64,000 nucleotides of DNA from Beroe forskalii (Eukaryota; Ctenophora; Nuda; Beroida; Beroidae): assembly GCA_011033025.1 (NCBI GenBank), contig WFMF01000015.1, positions 310,001 to 374,000 of the forward strand, in the 5' to 3' direction. The position numbers and the translations under genes were made by a program. Of this stretch, positions 22,904 to 36,461 are shown in pieces. The notes beneath the pieces are model-generated. The model was given only the letters and a program-made list of their open reading frames with translations. It ran no database searches and was not told where the DNA came from. Every line of letters begins with the position of its first letter. The first letter of the stretch is position 1.

Positions 22904-25316
22904 GGGCCAAATCGCACGGGGACAAAAATCGTGAAAAAATGTGCCCAGGTCAGTTATCACGTCCAAATTTCGTGAGATCGCACGGCGGAATATTTCACGC
23001 CGGTATAAAAATGATCAAAACGTACGGCGACAGCTTTTCAATGCATTTCGCGGAAACAAAATTGCACCAAATCGCACGACGTAATTTGTCACCAAAATTG
23101 CTATATTTCGCTAAAACGCACGGCGTATCAAAATATCCGTGTAATTTGTCACGTCCTAGATCTCGGAATCACAGAAATATTATTTTTCGCCAAAACGCAC
23201 GGCGGATAAAATGGCATGTTTGATAGCTCAACGGCAGAGCATCCGAAATTTCTTCAGCTTCAGGAGGTTGTGGGTTCAAATCCCGCTCAGGTCCAATATT
23301 AAACAGCTCATCTGAGTTTATGACTGCAGGCCGCTGTATTACTGAAATAGGTGAAGCACCCTGAATAAACCCTTCAAATCAGTGTGCACCCCAAGCACCC
23401 TGAACGCATCCAGTGTACAGTCAGCAGTCTGGTAGGAGTCAGTGACCAGTCAGCAGCCTGGCATGAGCATCAAAATGTATCTATCGATGACCAGTCAGCA
23501 GTATGGCACGAGACAGTGCCCAGTGAGCATTTTCAGTCAAGCTGTCAATTCAAAACTGCATACATCATGCCAGTGAACAGCCAAGCTCGAAACAAATTTC
23601 TAATACCATCGTAAAATGGAAACACTAAGTCAGTGCTGGCTTGCAAAACAACGCAGTGTCATGGTAGTTCCCGTCCCATCTTAAAATGTCCGATCTTAAA
23701 ATGTGACTTCGAATCATACATTATCATCATGACTATACACAGCAATACAATCATTCGATGCGCAGAATTAAAACGCAAAATGTATTGCAACTGCAAAACA
23801 GTATAAATCGTGTAACACACAGGGCTCGAAGGGGCTGGCAAAGCCTATAATGAATGTAGAGGACGAAATTTTTTAACGAATCGAATCAAAGCATGGATCA
23901 ATCTCAAAGGTCTTGCAATCGAAAGTTTATTGGCTGAAAATGTGTTGAGATGAAACACTAGCAATTTTGAAAGTAGAAACGATAATTGGAAAACAAACAA
24001 AGGAGAAAATGAATTAATCTTGCATTGGTAGCATGTCACTTTGTGAAACGCCTCAGTAATCAGTTACAACAGAACTTGGAAATAGATACAAAATGATGAA
24101 TGGAAATGGCTAAAAATGAGCGAATTTACATTTGGTGAAACTCTGTTTTTGCAGCACAGTAATAATAGACAAATGAGAATGACTGAATGACGTAATTACT
24201 ATGGTTGAATGTGGTATGTCAATGACTGAAAGTGCCTATTTTACATTTCTCACGGGACAGTAATTGCACAATGTACCAAACTGCAAACCGGTAATTAGGC
24301 GACATTTATCCTCCGCTCCTCCGTGTGTGAGAAAAAGTAATACACCATTGTTACTAATGATAATGACGTATTGCTCTCACTCACTCTCAGTTATTGCTAT
24401 TTCCGAAGAATGTGTTACCATGGCAACATGGCAATGCAACTGATCAAAACAAATCAAATGCAAATTCCACACTCTATTTCAAGATATTGTATTTCATTCC
24501 CTCGTTTTTGGTTTGGTATCTTTTTACATATCTTTCTTGTATATTATGATTTTAACTTTCTCGAAATGATTGCTTTTACAGAGTTTGGGCTGCTGCTATC
24601 ACTGCTTTCAAGTTTCACTGCAGTTCACTGTTTTCTCTGCTATTTGATTCGACTTTTGTCTATTCTTGGCCACATATTTTTGCTGGATGTTTATACCTGG
24701 TTACAGTAAAGTTCCTACATCAATCAGTCGGAATTAACACAACCTTCAATGCTTCAATGGAATGCCATAATTGTATAGGATAGAAAATACAGGAGAAGAA
24801 ACAAATACATATTGGCAGCACAACAGAAATGAGAAGGCGCAGCAAGATATGAACGAAACACATTTAAAAAGATTGGTGCTATTCGTATTTCCCACTATTC
24901 ACTGAGTTTCCCGCACTCTTGGAATGCAGCGCGCTGATTGGTCAATAACTGCGTGCGTTGTAACGCTACATCTCACCGCTACCGTGCGTTTTGGTTTTTT
25001 GTACCTTCGTGAAACTTTCCACCACTATCGCGTGACCATGCGCGTGATCTTTTCGTCACTGCACGTGATCAGTGGTGACAAATCTCACCGATATTGAAAA
25101 CGGACGGAGTTTTGATTTCACCACAAAGATTTCACCGATTGTGGTGAAAACTGTCACCTCTCCTGAGGCCGGTGATACTTTTCACCACTTTTCTCACCAC
25201 GTTTTCAGATCTCACGAAAAGTGGCCTTAAAAAAATGAAATCGCACGATAGGTAAAATCCGAATTTTGGTGAGATATGAAAGTTTCCACGATTTTTGTCC
25301 CCGTGCGATTTGGCCC
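22904..25316 (+). mobile_element. PIF/Harbinger-like non-autonomous element, copy B (2413 bp)
   Basis: Same ends (GGGCCAAATCGCACGGGGAC and inverse) and order as copy A, with small indels. It is flanked by TAA on the left and TCA on the right, so the target duplication has decayed or was imperfect. It is nested in the 6.1-kb foldback, close to its right arm, so it is younger than that structure. No transposase frame. Confidence 0.8.
23219..23295 (+). ncRNA. tRNA-derived sequence inside element copy B
   Basis: A box TAGCTCAACGG and B box GGTTCAAATCC are intact. It differs from copy A mainly in the D loop and anticodon region. See 6862-6938. Confidence 0.55.
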
Positions 25317-25507
25317 TCAAAGTACAGTACGTTTTAAAATCATCGAGCATACCATTGTGAGCTATCAGCATGATTTCAGATCCTGGCTGCCTCGTCTTTT
25401 GTGAATCTTTAAGGGTGCAAAATGAATCATCAAATAATATTTTGATATCCTAAATACCACCTGATGCTGACACTAAAATTTCGTGCAAATTTGGCCAGTA
25501 CAGATAT

Positions 25508-26284
25508 CAAAAAGTGGGCGTGGCCGTTACTTATCATAGGTCCATCATAGGGTAAAACAGGTTGCATCGAGTTTCTCGTCCCAAAAAACACTATTTTGTT
25601 ACCCTAAATGTTATGTAATGAATGAAATTGAAATTTCTATATTTTACCCCCACACACATGGCCAAAAAGTGGCCGTGGTCACTGTAACTCATTAGGGGTT
25701 CAGTATTGGGCAAAACTTATTGTTGCATCGTGTTTCTCGTCCCGAAAAACCACTATTTCGATACCCTACATGTTATGTAATGAACGAAATTGAAATTTCT
25801 ATATTTTACCCCCACGCACATGGCCAAAAAGAGGGCGTGGTCACTGTAACTCATTAGGGGTTCAGTATTGGGCAAAGCTTATGGTTGCATCGTGTTTCTC
25901 GTCCCGAAAAACTACTATTTCGATACCCTACATGTTATGTAATGAACGAAATTGAAATTTCTATATTTTACCCCCACGCGCATGGCCAAAAAGTGGGCGT
26001 GGTCACTGTAACTCGTTAGGGTTTCAGTATTGGGCAAAACTAATGGTTGCATCGTGTTTCTCGTCCCGAAAAACCACTATTTCGATACCCCACATGCCAT
26101 ATTACGTCGAAATTAGTCTCAACAGATGTTCATTCAAGCTCCTGATATGTCAAAAATGGGCGTGGCCAAAAATAGGTGACGTCATCGAAATAAAAATTGA
26201 CGGCATAGCTAGATCGATTCAGCATAGTCCAAAGTACCAGAAACCGGTCCTAACTCCTTATTAACACACTTTATGCACGGGATT
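25508..26284. mobile_element. Right arm of the 6.1-kb foldback element
   Basis: Inverse of 20141-20920, ending CACTTTATGCACGGGATT. It includes four tandem units with GGCGTGGTCACTGTAACTCA. Confidence 0.75.
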
Positions 26285-29200
26285 TATATATTGACCATTT
26301 CGACCTTGACTATAGATTTGAGGAAAAGGCTTCGGTTTTGTTCTAGAATTAGTACCAAATGCATAACCTTTAGAGTTTCTGCTGGATTCGACTAAGTTTG
26401 AGAAATACTTTTCGCTGTGAAAGACAAATATTGCTTTTTGGAACAAGTGACAGCATTGAAACAGAAAACACAAGCACGAAATTTGAAAGTCAGATAAAAA
26501 GTGATATCAACTTAGTATAAACATTCAAGAAAATACATTGCGTGAATAAACGCTGACACAATTTGATGCGAAACGTAAACCAATTCAACAAAATGGCGCG
26601 AAATCTACAACGAACTGAGTGCAACAACGAACGCGCGTGCAAGAATTTTAGAAGAAATGGCACGTGCCAATTCGTGTTCTCGGTGGTCGCACGCAGCACG
26701 GAACAGTATTTATACTCTTACTACGACTGCGTTTTGTATTATGATGCTAAGGTTACATCAAGCATCGCGGGGGAGGGAAATTAAGCGCCTGCATACGGCC
26801 TACGGGAACAACAACAATTGTGTCGGTGCAGGCGCAATTCTTGTTTTGGTTCATTCCTTTTTTTCATATGCTTTCAGAAAATTTATTTAAGAAATCCAAA
26901 ATATACGCAAACGGAGATGTAGCTTAATAAGCGTCTCTAGCTGGGAAAAAGGCAAAAATTTACCAAGTGCTAACGTCTCCCCCTGTTTATTTGGCACTGG
27001 AGAGTATTGAAGTACCTTCCGGCGTTGAGAAAATTCAGCTAAATTTTGAAAAATTGCTGCAAAATGTAGTTTTTGGCCATATCAAAGACAACCAAGAGAG
27101 ATATCGAGCAAGTGCGATAAGTACCCAAAAATATGTGCCTTATGAGTGGGTGCTGAGACAAATTGCGCAAAATTTAACCTATCGATAATTGCAGAGACCC
27201 CAATTCCCTAAGAGACCCCAATTCCCTAAGATTTCCCTGTTGGGAGTTGCCCAAGGTACAAAAAATTGCATCCTAACAAAATTCGGCCATTCGTGGCCTT
27301 AAGAAACACTGTACTTAATGGCAAGAAGTTTAATCTTAATTTGGAGGTTTTCATCAGCTTATAATGTGCTCTACTAATAGTACACAAACTTACAAACCAT
27401 AGCTCAGCACAATTATACCTAATATGGCACCTAGGCAAATTACAAATAATCAAAAGATGTCCCACTATAAGAATGTCACTTGCAACTGACAATGAATGAA
27501 AGCTTCCACAGTTTAATGAGTTTCCATTAAACTTTAAATATGTTTAATTCCATTCGAGCTTATGGGTGAAGCATGCGTGACTGCATTAGAGTTATTCCTA
27601 GAACGCCACTGCTGATCGCTTCGATAAACTGATGAATATTGGATTGACAAATACAGGCGGCACTGTGTACAAAAGCAATGTTAGGCAAAAACAATGAAGT
27701 GAGGCAATAACTGAGGTCCAAATTGAACGAGAAATTCTCATCTTCTGGTAATAATGTTACGATATACACGCCTCTTGTTGTAATATGTCTGTGAAACTTC
27801 TGGCTGATCGATTTTTTGAGATAATATCACGCTTATTATTTTCGTGATGTCAACATGATTCATGATCATATATCCATGATTAACTCAACATCAAAGCTAA
27901 TAACAGAAAGATACTTTGATTTATTTTAGAACCCGGCGATTTATGGCCAATGCCAGAGGACTTGATCTCACTTAGAAATTTAGCATATAATATCTTGGAA
28001 AAATGTGCAACGATATGTGTATCGGTGATCGGGATAGCTCGAGGGAGATCGAAAGGTTCCATCATCCGATATATCGGTATTTCAATCTACCAACAATAGT
28101 AAAGAAGTGCTGTTATTTGATCGTTCCATAATCCGTATCTATTATTTGTTTCCCTTATGAGAATTAAAAAGCTGATGGCCATCTCGTTGCAGGTAGAATT
28201 TTGCGGTTATATCCTCTTCAATGGCCGTTATAGAATACACCAGAAGGATTTGAAGAGACAATTCATAAACAATTATGCGATACTTCAGTTAAACTAAAAA
28301 AAGAAGAGCCGCTATTTCAATGCAATGAAAAAAGAACAAAACTGTTCAGGCTGCCTCCGGACTCCGGAGGTATCTTACTGTGCTCTCCGGAGGCGGGAGA
28401 TAACCAAAAATTTAATTATTTAAATGAATTAAATAGAAATTATAGCAAGGGTTTCCTATCACGTGACATAAAGTTCACTAGAGCAATAACTTTAGTTTCC
28501 GAGAAAATCATTGAAATAATAATTTGAATCATTCCACGAATCATTATAATATGAAATATTTATAGCTTTGAGGAGGTAAAAGTATTTTTGGGGCCTTAAT
28601 AAATAATGATTTTGCAGTTTTATAGCAGTTCCTCGCAGTTTTATAGCAGTTAGATAAGATTATGACCACCATTGGTCAATACTCCATCTTGAGAATTGCT
28701 TAACCAAATGGATTCAATGCGTGGTGCACAAAGAGATTTCGTTAAGGACCACGTCAACACGAATCTGATGATGTAGTTCTAATTGTTCTTTCTACCGCGT
28801 TTATATAGAAATTGCGCAAATCATACACCGTTTTGGTCTGACATATGCAATCAGTGATCGGGAACACAATCGATCACGAATAAATGAAAGTTGAGCCCAT
28901 TAACGCATTTAAATAAGCGAATAGAATTGAAAAATTTTCTGTTGAATGAAAGTGGTGACGCAATCCGTGCCCAATCGTACAGGGTTCGTTACTACGGTTC
29001 ACGTACCCACAGATTAAAATAAGAAATAAATCAAAGAATGGTGAGAAAGAGAGTAAAAAAAGCAAGGAAAATAGGAAAAGTATGGATTCGGATTGAAAAA
29101 CAGGAAAAATACGTAACATGCGTGCGACTACAATTTTCCTTCTATCCGGGGTAGGGTTTACTGCTTTACAGCCTTGATGCCTTGAAATTCCTGTGTTATA

Positions 29201-30109
29201 GTAAATGGAATCTGAAATTCATGAGATCAGACTCAAGAGCTACGTAAAGCTACAAAAAACTCCACGAAGATCACTAAAAATAAAGACCAGATTACGAAAT
29301 CATGCATTCTCATAAAAACATAGGGAAGATACAAACTATAATTGTGCTTTATTCGACCTGTTATGCTTCATGTATGGACGGTCTGTTGATGATAATACCT
29401 GTTTAGATGCCCTTTGAATGACAGAACGCCATCATTATTATAGTCTTATTGTTATTAAGATAGGACAGGATGTAATAAAAGCTCCGCTGGCCCCCAAGTC
29501 AGAAAAGCGTAGGAGGTCGCTTAAGGAGCGATTATAGGAGGGATACGAGAGCTTTTTAATATAAATAAATGCAATAATAATACAACGCTCTAAGTTGTAT
29601 GATCTATATGGGCATGTTTCAATGTTGACAGATATTTGATTTAAAATAACAACTTTCAGTTCCATGCGACCAAACTTGGTTCAATGATGTAGAACCTTGA
29701 AAAGCAAGAAAAGTACAGTAAATTACAGCTTTCTGAGATTTGACTCGAGCGGAACACGTTACAGTAATCAGAATATAAATTTCACGAGCTCTAGAAGTCT
29801 TTGATACTAATTATGCTAATTAACGAAGTCTTTGGGGAGGTATAATTACAGCTAGGTTAAACAGCCTAGACACCTCACACCATGCTCTTCAACAAAACCT
29901 CACGCGTGGGTACTTAAAACATAAAGAAATTGTGCTAGAGAGCAGTATTATAAAACCATGGAGAGTCTCAAATATATAGTTAAATTATAAGAATTGAGCG
30001 GGGGGAAACATAATAATACGATGTTGCAGCTAGTGTGTGTATGTGTGATGGCCGTGTCAGAAATAGATAGCTCAGAGGAAGACGACCCCTTGTAGGTCCA
30101 TCGACCTAC
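26285..30109. other. 3.8 kb without a recognisable gene
   Basis: Both strands carry only frames under 90 codons without domain signals. A plus-strand frame at 26967-27188 reads EVPSGVEKIQLNFEKLLQNV but has no recognisable family or splice context. A CTCCGGAGGC-type short inverted repeat lies at 28350-28400. A regulatory role cannot be judged. Confidence 0.4.
26768..26856. repeat. Short dispersed repeat, GGGAGGGAAATTAAGCGCC
   Basis: GGGGGAGGGAAATTAAGCGCC then GCAGGCGCAATTCTTGTTTT, with the CGCC/GGCG parts inverted. The same pair of segments closer together lies at 40966-41021 in intron 2 of the PLAT gene. Confidence 0.5.
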
Positions 30110-31939
30110 ATACGGGTATATGCCCCACAAAATAACACGCCCCACAAAATACATAATTTTCTTTTTCATCATATAAGTTAATAAATATGAACTTTCGTTC
30201 TGTTGAAGTTAATAACACATAAACTAGTATCTTATGTGAAGATTTCCTGATCGAAATCATGGCTTTAGGTGAATTTTTTTCATTCCAATTTTTCCCTTGA
30301 GAGTGAAAATGTTGATGATTAGGAAAATTGATTTGCATATATCCTCAATATTTTTGAGAAATCTGTTATAAATCGAGTAGTTGAATAATTCTCCATTAAT
30401 TTCAAATTGATATAAGCAATTCCATGATCAAATTTCGAAAAATATAGGAATTATTCAAAAAAATTGACTAAGCCCCACAAAATAACATGGAATGCCCCAC
30501 AAAATAACATAGCTAAATTCGAGGTTTTCATGAACCTCAACAAGTCTATGGTGCTCATTTGACTTCATTATATGATGAATAGTATTCAAGAAGCATGTAA
30601 TTCACAATGAGGCATAAAGTTTATGAAGAGAGTGTGAAAAGCCAATATTTACCATGCCCCACAAAATAACACTATACTTCAAATATGCCCCACAAAATAT
30701 ATCTAAGTTCCATACAAAGTTGTGGTGAAAGCAAATAAGTAAAATAAAGATGAATCATGTAAGGACCACTAATTGAAGGTAGTTTATATATCAAAAACAG
30801 AAAATTGTTTGCTATGAGCATCAATATTCTTGAATTTTAGCAGATTTATCTACAGGTGACTGATAAATTTCATCAAAATCAGTTAAGTGTTAAAGTTTGA
30901 ATTGGAACTTTGAAGTTCAAATCAATGTGATTGAATGTGAATCTTTCACTACTACAAAAGTATTAATAAATTTAACAATTATTTGATTCTCATGTTCATC
31001 TGGTTTCATGACCTACTGTACTGTTTTCACATGTAATGATTGCAAATTATGATAGAGGTTCCTGGCCAAAAATACCACAAAATGGCATAAACAATAGCAG
31101 AATAACCATCCAAACTGGTTTAAGATGTGTATGTAAATAAAACGTCCAATTCATGTCCATTTATAGACTGGACATAATAGCCTGAACTTTAATCAAAGGA
31201 CAAAAATGCATCTGAGCAATATCCAATATGCTAATATACATAGATGCCCCCAGCACAGCATAAGTTTTTAGTATAAAACCCTTAAACCCTCGAACAATGA
31301 TTTTCTATCTTCATAAACTTGTCAGACCAACATCTAAAGTAGTCTTGGATGTTCGACTATACAAAATTTGAAGCTTATAAGCTATTGCCCCACAAAATAG
31401 ATAATCCAGAAAATTAATTTTGGGAAAACTCTGAGTTGGCATAGTGCATATGACTTGCAGTTTACGTTATTTGAGCTAATAAAAGACAAATTTATAAAAG
31501 AGAAATTTCATCTAAATCATAACTTCAAAAAAATATAACGGTTTTCCTTGATTTGAGTGTCATTTTGTGGGGCTCTTACACTTTTCATGGATCATAAAAT
31601 CAAAAGTAAAGATGATGGAATCCCAAATTGTTTAGTTTGGAGATTTGAGAAGTATCAAAATGGTATAATTGAACAAAATTTTTTGTTAAGGTTGATGTTT
31701 TTGAAACAATTTCATATTTTTCATGTTGTATATTTTGTGGGTCATGGCAAAAATGAAGGGCGTTTTCACAGAAAATTTTCGACCACTAAAAGGCTTAATT
31801 TTTGTTAAAAATTGGCGTGGAAAACTTTTTTAAGCCTTTTGCTACTATAAGGAATCCTAATTAGTCACATCCTACTCAATTTCTCTGGACAAGAGGTATT
31901 TGAAAAATCGTATATATTTTGTGGGTCAAATACCCGTAT
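30110..31939. mobile_element. 1.83-kb inverted-repeat element with dispersed CCCCACAAAAT motifs
   Basis: The ends ATACGGGTATATGCCCCACA and TGTGGGTCAAATACCCGTAT are inverse with few mismatches. The inner word CCCCACAAAATA recurs seven times forward (about 30122, 30139, 30474, 30497, 30656, 30689, 31387). It recurs three times inverted (about 31563, 31731, 31915). This is the arrangement of transposase subterminal binding sites. No transposase frame is present. Superfamily unknown. Confidence 0.7.
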
Positions 31940-32634
31940 ATTCAACCAACAAATTATAATGTGAGGTGGTATTAATACAGCTGGTACAGTGTTACTATAT
32001 ATATTACTCCTGAAATTAAATATGGGGCCCGACAATGCGACGCTCGTACGTCATGCTCTTCCGCGAGCAAGGAAGACTAGGCCTTCCCTCGTCATAAACG
32101 CACCATTCTATCCCATAGTCGTGACATCACTTCCTGAAACACTCGCTCATGCTGCCAGGAAGATTCCGAGTAATTTCCATGCGCAGACGACTCTCTGTTC
32201 TCGCGGTAGAAAGAGAGGGAGGGAGGCTTTACACGGAGACAATGGTGGGCTTCTAACACTTAAAATGGTAACGTTACCACATGGTGGCAGTGGTAGTCAG
32301 ACCATACGTAATGAACTGCACCAGCCATGAGCTAATACAGGTTGCTGGAGAAAACTGGAGAAGATCGAGGCTACTACTAGTAGGGGAAGATCGAGGCAGA
32401 TTCAGCAGAAGATTATTCCGCAGAACGGTAGGAGTCATATAAATAAATGCCATCAAAGAGTCATCAAATTATAGATAGCGTCCAGCTTAATGATTAACTA
32501 TAATAGAGGAACTCACGATATGACCAGATAATTATTATACGAACCACAGCAGACAGATCCAGGCGAGACAGTTCGTGCAGGGGCAAAGCAATGCTAGCAT
32601 TAACTGACCTATCAAAGAGATAATAGAAATCACA
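31940..32634. other. Unassigned sequence with a GC-richer patch
   Basis: 32030-32300 is GC-richer than its surroundings, with a 113-codon frame at 31989-32330 on the plus strand. No domain, signal peptide or splice support was found. It could be an unrecognised exon or promoter. Confidence 0.3.
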
Positions 32635-32668
32635 TACATACACACAAACACACACACACACACACCCG
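32635..32668. repeat. (CA)n microsatellite
   Basis: ACATACACACAAACACACACACACACACAC type simple repeat. It accounts for the CVCVCLCVC tail of a minus-strand frame. Confidence 0.9.
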
Positions 32669-32889
32669 GGGTATTTTATAGAACCTGATGATGATCACAA
32701 AATGCAGGGGAGGAGGTTGAAATGGGAGCTGGTGGCGGGGACACGTGGTCATTTCATTATTAACAAGATAGCCGGGTACTGTGCGTATATAATAAGATTG
32801 GTAAAAGTAATAAGATTGGTAAAAGTGTCTCCGGAGGCCATGAAAGTGTGTAGAGCGTATACATGACCACACATTGGCTACACCGTGTG

Positions 32890-34140
32890 ATCAGTGTTTG
32901 AGTGTGCTTGAGACTTGGAGGGCGATCAGTGTTTGAGGAGTGGGATTGAGACTTTGAGAGTTTGAGTGTGATCAGTGTTTGAGGAGTGTGTTTGAGACTT
33001 TGAGTGTGATCAGTGTTTGAGGAGTGGGATTGAGACTTTGAGTGTGATCAGAGTTTGAGTGTGAGCAGAGTTTGAGTGTGATCAGTGTTTGAGTGTGAGC
33101 AGTGTTTGAGTGTGATCAGTGTTTGAGTGTGATCAGTGTTTGAGTGTGATCAGAGTTTGAGTGTGATCAGTGTTTGAGTGTGATCAGTGTTTGAGTGTGA
33201 TCAGAGTTTGAGTGTGATCAGTGTTTGAGTGTGATCAGAGATTGAGTGTGAGCAGTGTTTGAGTGTGATCAGAGATTGAGTGCGATCAGTTTTTCAAGAG
33301 TTTGAGTGTGATCGAAATCAGAAAGTGTGATCAGTGTTTGAGTGCGATCAGTGTTTGTAACCGAATATTTTGATTTCGCAATTAACCGTTTGGTAAAATC
33401 GGTTAACCGAACCGAAACCGAAATACCAGTTAACCTGTTTTTAGTGAACAAAGTTTGAAACCGTGATCAGAGTTGAGAAAAGGTAACCGGTCGTTTGGTA
33501 GATCAGAGTTTGAGTGCGATCAGAGTTTGAGTGTGATCAGTGTTTGAGTGTGATCAGAGTTTGAGTGTGATCAGTGTTTGAGTGTGATCAGAGTTTGAGT
33601 GTGATCAGAGTTTGAGTGTGATCAGTGTTTGAGTGTGAGCAGAGTTTGAGTGTGATCAGTGTTTGAGTGTGATCAGTGTTTGAGTGTGAGCAGTGTTTGA
33701 ATGTGATCAGTGTTTGAGTGTGATCAGAGTTTGAGTGAGATCAGAGTTTGAGTGTGTTCAGAGTTTGAGTGTGTTCAGAGTTTGAGTGTGATCAGAGTTT
33801 GAATGTGAGCAGAGTTTGAGTGAGATCAGGGTTTGAGTGTGATCAGAGTTTGAGTGTGATCAGTGTTTGAGTGTGAGCAGAGTTTGAGTGTGATCAGTGT
33901 TTGAGTGTGATCAGTGTTTGAGTGTGATCAGAGTTTGAGTGTGATCAGAGTTTGAGTGTGATCAGTGTTTGAGTGTGAGCAGTGTTTGAGTGTGATCAGC
34001 GTTTGAGTGTGATCAGTGTTTGAGTGTGATCAGTGTTTGAGTGGGACCAGTGTTTGAGTGTGATCAGAGTTTGAGTGTAATCAGTGTTTGAGTGCGATCT
34101 GAGTTTGAGTGTGATCAGAGTTTGAGTGTGATCAGAGTGG
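32890..34140. repeat. 17-bp minisatellite TGATCAGTGTTTGAGTG
   Basis: About 1.25 kb, roughly 65-70 copies of TGATCAGTGTTTGAGTG, with GTG/GAG and ATC/AGC variants. It is interrupted once at 33352-33505 by an unrelated short repeat. Confidence 0.95.
33352..33505. repeat. AACCGGTT-type short repeat inserted in the minisatellite
   Basis: GGTTAACCGAACCGAAACCG, CCAGTTAACC and GGTAACCGGTCGTTTGGT match 5065-5145 in inverted orientation. Minisatellite units continue on both sides, so it inserted into, or was captured by, the array. Confidence 0.6.
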
Positions 34141-35579
34141 AGTGTGAAGTGTGCGTGATTAATGTATTTGAGGGGCGGGTGATCAGTGTTTCAGGAATGT
34201 GTGATCAGTTTTTGAGTAGCATAATATGATGATTGAGTATAGAAATAATGGTTGTTTTAATGGTTATTGAGGCGTGTGGGAATGTGATATCTTAAGTACG
34301 CGTGGGTTAAGCCTATAGGCAACAGCCAACACAATGACAGAGAATTGTTGCCTTACTTTGAAGATATCTACACTGAAATATTCGAGCTAAACCATTGACA
34401 AAAGACGACTGCCAGGCGTCAGAGCTCTGAACAGACCATGTAGCATGTGAGGATGTGATATAGAGATTAGCCATGAAACCGACTACACCCTCACTCGGAT
34501 ATAATACCCTCACAATAAAGCAATAAGCTGGCATGTACACAACCAGCTCAACAAAAGATGCAACTCGTATTGTAACTCAAGATAAAAGGCCTGATAGGTA
34601 TCACTTTCCGTCGCAACAGAAAAACAATTCATATATTGCACATATGAAAACATATAGAAAAACGATCTATCAGTCTTTTACAAGACAAAACAACAATATG
34701 ATATGACGGATAATATTATACGACAGCACGGACGGATCATAATGATAAACGACATATCACAGACAAAAACGACCGCTATATCGTTGGGGGAAGTGAGCAG
34801 TTGAAATAACAAAGAAGGCGGCCTGATGAACGTCACCAGGCTGACTCACAGAGTGTTTTCCAGAAGATATAGCCTGTATAACTAGAGTTTATACAATGTG
34901 TTTAAAAGCCTCGCTAAACGAAGACAGCTGTTTTTATACTTCACAGTGATCTCCTTCAAAGGGTCCGAGTTAATGATATATCTGTAGTCTCCCTGACGAC
35001 TCAGATATCAACTGCTCTCTGTACTGCTGGATGAATGATGATAGAATCACTTAGTTATACTTATCGATATTAGCCTTATGGTAGTAATGACAACGATAAG
35101 AACCGCATCGCTTAAAAACAATCGATAACTGGAAAAAATTAACTGGAAAAATTAACTAGTGAAAAATTAACCATATTTTCCGCGCAGTTAGTGAACGCGG
35201 CCAAGTAATCAAATGGATCAGTAGTTAGGGGCCATCCAAGACCTACCAGGGATCTAATTAAACTTGAAAGGGATAAGTTTTAGTGGCTTTGGCTATATTA
35301 TAAAGTTATCAACAAAAATACAAAAATCATAATCACTCACTAGCCACAAGATCGATTCACAAGATCGATCAATAATGTCAAATCAGCTTTACAATTTACA
35401 TAGCTATCCCCACTTAATCAATATACTTAATGATCAAATTAAGATATTTGAATCACAAGTCACAGGAAAAGGCAAATACTAATTTAGGCGCAGTATTGAG
35501 GAATAGTATCCACTAGGTAGCTATAAAAAGAGTGTTACTATTATTGAGAATGTTGCTATAAATAACCGCCTCTACGCAT
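34141..35579. other. Gene-free AT-rich stretch
   Basis: Only short frames. A 75-codon minus-strand frame at 34313-34540 has no recognisable features. Confidence 0.4.
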
Positions 35580-36259
35580 CGGGTGGGAGTAGGGAGGTGC
35601 AGGGGGCCACGTCACTGTGAGGGGTTAAAGTGGTGAGTTGGTGACGCTGGGTGGGAGTAGGGAGGTGCAGGGGGCCACGTCACTGCCAGGGGTTAAAGTG
35701 GTGAGTTGGTGACGCTGGGTGGGAGTAGGGAGGTGCAGGGGGCCACGTCACTATCAGGGGTTAAAGTGGTGAGTTGGTGACGCTGGGTGGGAGTAGGGAG
35801 GTGCAGGGGGCCACGTCACTATCAGGGGTTAAAGTGGTGAGTTGGTGACGCTGGGTGGGAGTAGGGAGGTGCAGGGGGCCACGTCACTATCAGGGGTTAA
35901 AGTGGTGAGTTGGTGACGCTGGGTGGGAGTAGGGGAGGTGCAGGGGGCCACGTCACTGCCAGGGGGTTAAAGTGGTGAGTTGGTGACGCTGGGTGGGAGT
36001 AGGGAGGTGCAGGGGCCACGTCACTGCCAGGGGTTAAAGTGGTGAGTTGGTGACGCTGGGTGGGAGTAGGGAGGTGCAGGGGGCCACGTCACTATCAGGG
36101 GTTAAAGTGGTGAGTTGGTGACGCTGGGTGGGAGTAGGGAGGTGCAGGGGGCCACGTCACTGCCAGGGGTTAAAGTGGTGAGTTGGTGACGCTGGGTGGG
36201 AGTAGGGAGGTGCAGGGGGCTACGTCACTGTGAGGGGTTAAAGTGGTGAGTAGGTGACG
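35580..36259. repeat. 68-bp minisatellite, ten copies
   Basis: Ten head-to-tail copies of a GC-rich 68-bp unit starting GGGTGGGAGTAGGGAGGTGC and containing GGCCACGTCACT and GTGGTGAGTTGGTGACGCT. Units differ mainly at one three-base site (TGTGAG, TGCCAG or TATCAG context). High identity implies recent amplification. Confidence 0.95.
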
Positions 36260-36461
36260 CTGGTAACACCCCTATATTCACAATTTGAATGTGACGTAAC
36301 ATTGCGTAATATGGAGGTGTGCAACGTACCACGAGCAGACTGCAACTATAGTTTGAATCTTCTGGATAATGGAAAGGAGGAATAGGGTGTAGTGATCTAA
36401 GGTATTGTCAGGAACTGTGTGAAGCCCAGAGTCTTTACAGCTTACCAACTAGCTAAGAGCT

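Noticed and set aside
30110..31939. CRISPR-like reading of the repeated CCCCACAAAATAACA words
   Set aside because: Spacing is irregular, orientation switches, the host is eukaryotic and the ends are inverted repeats, all pointing to a transposon.
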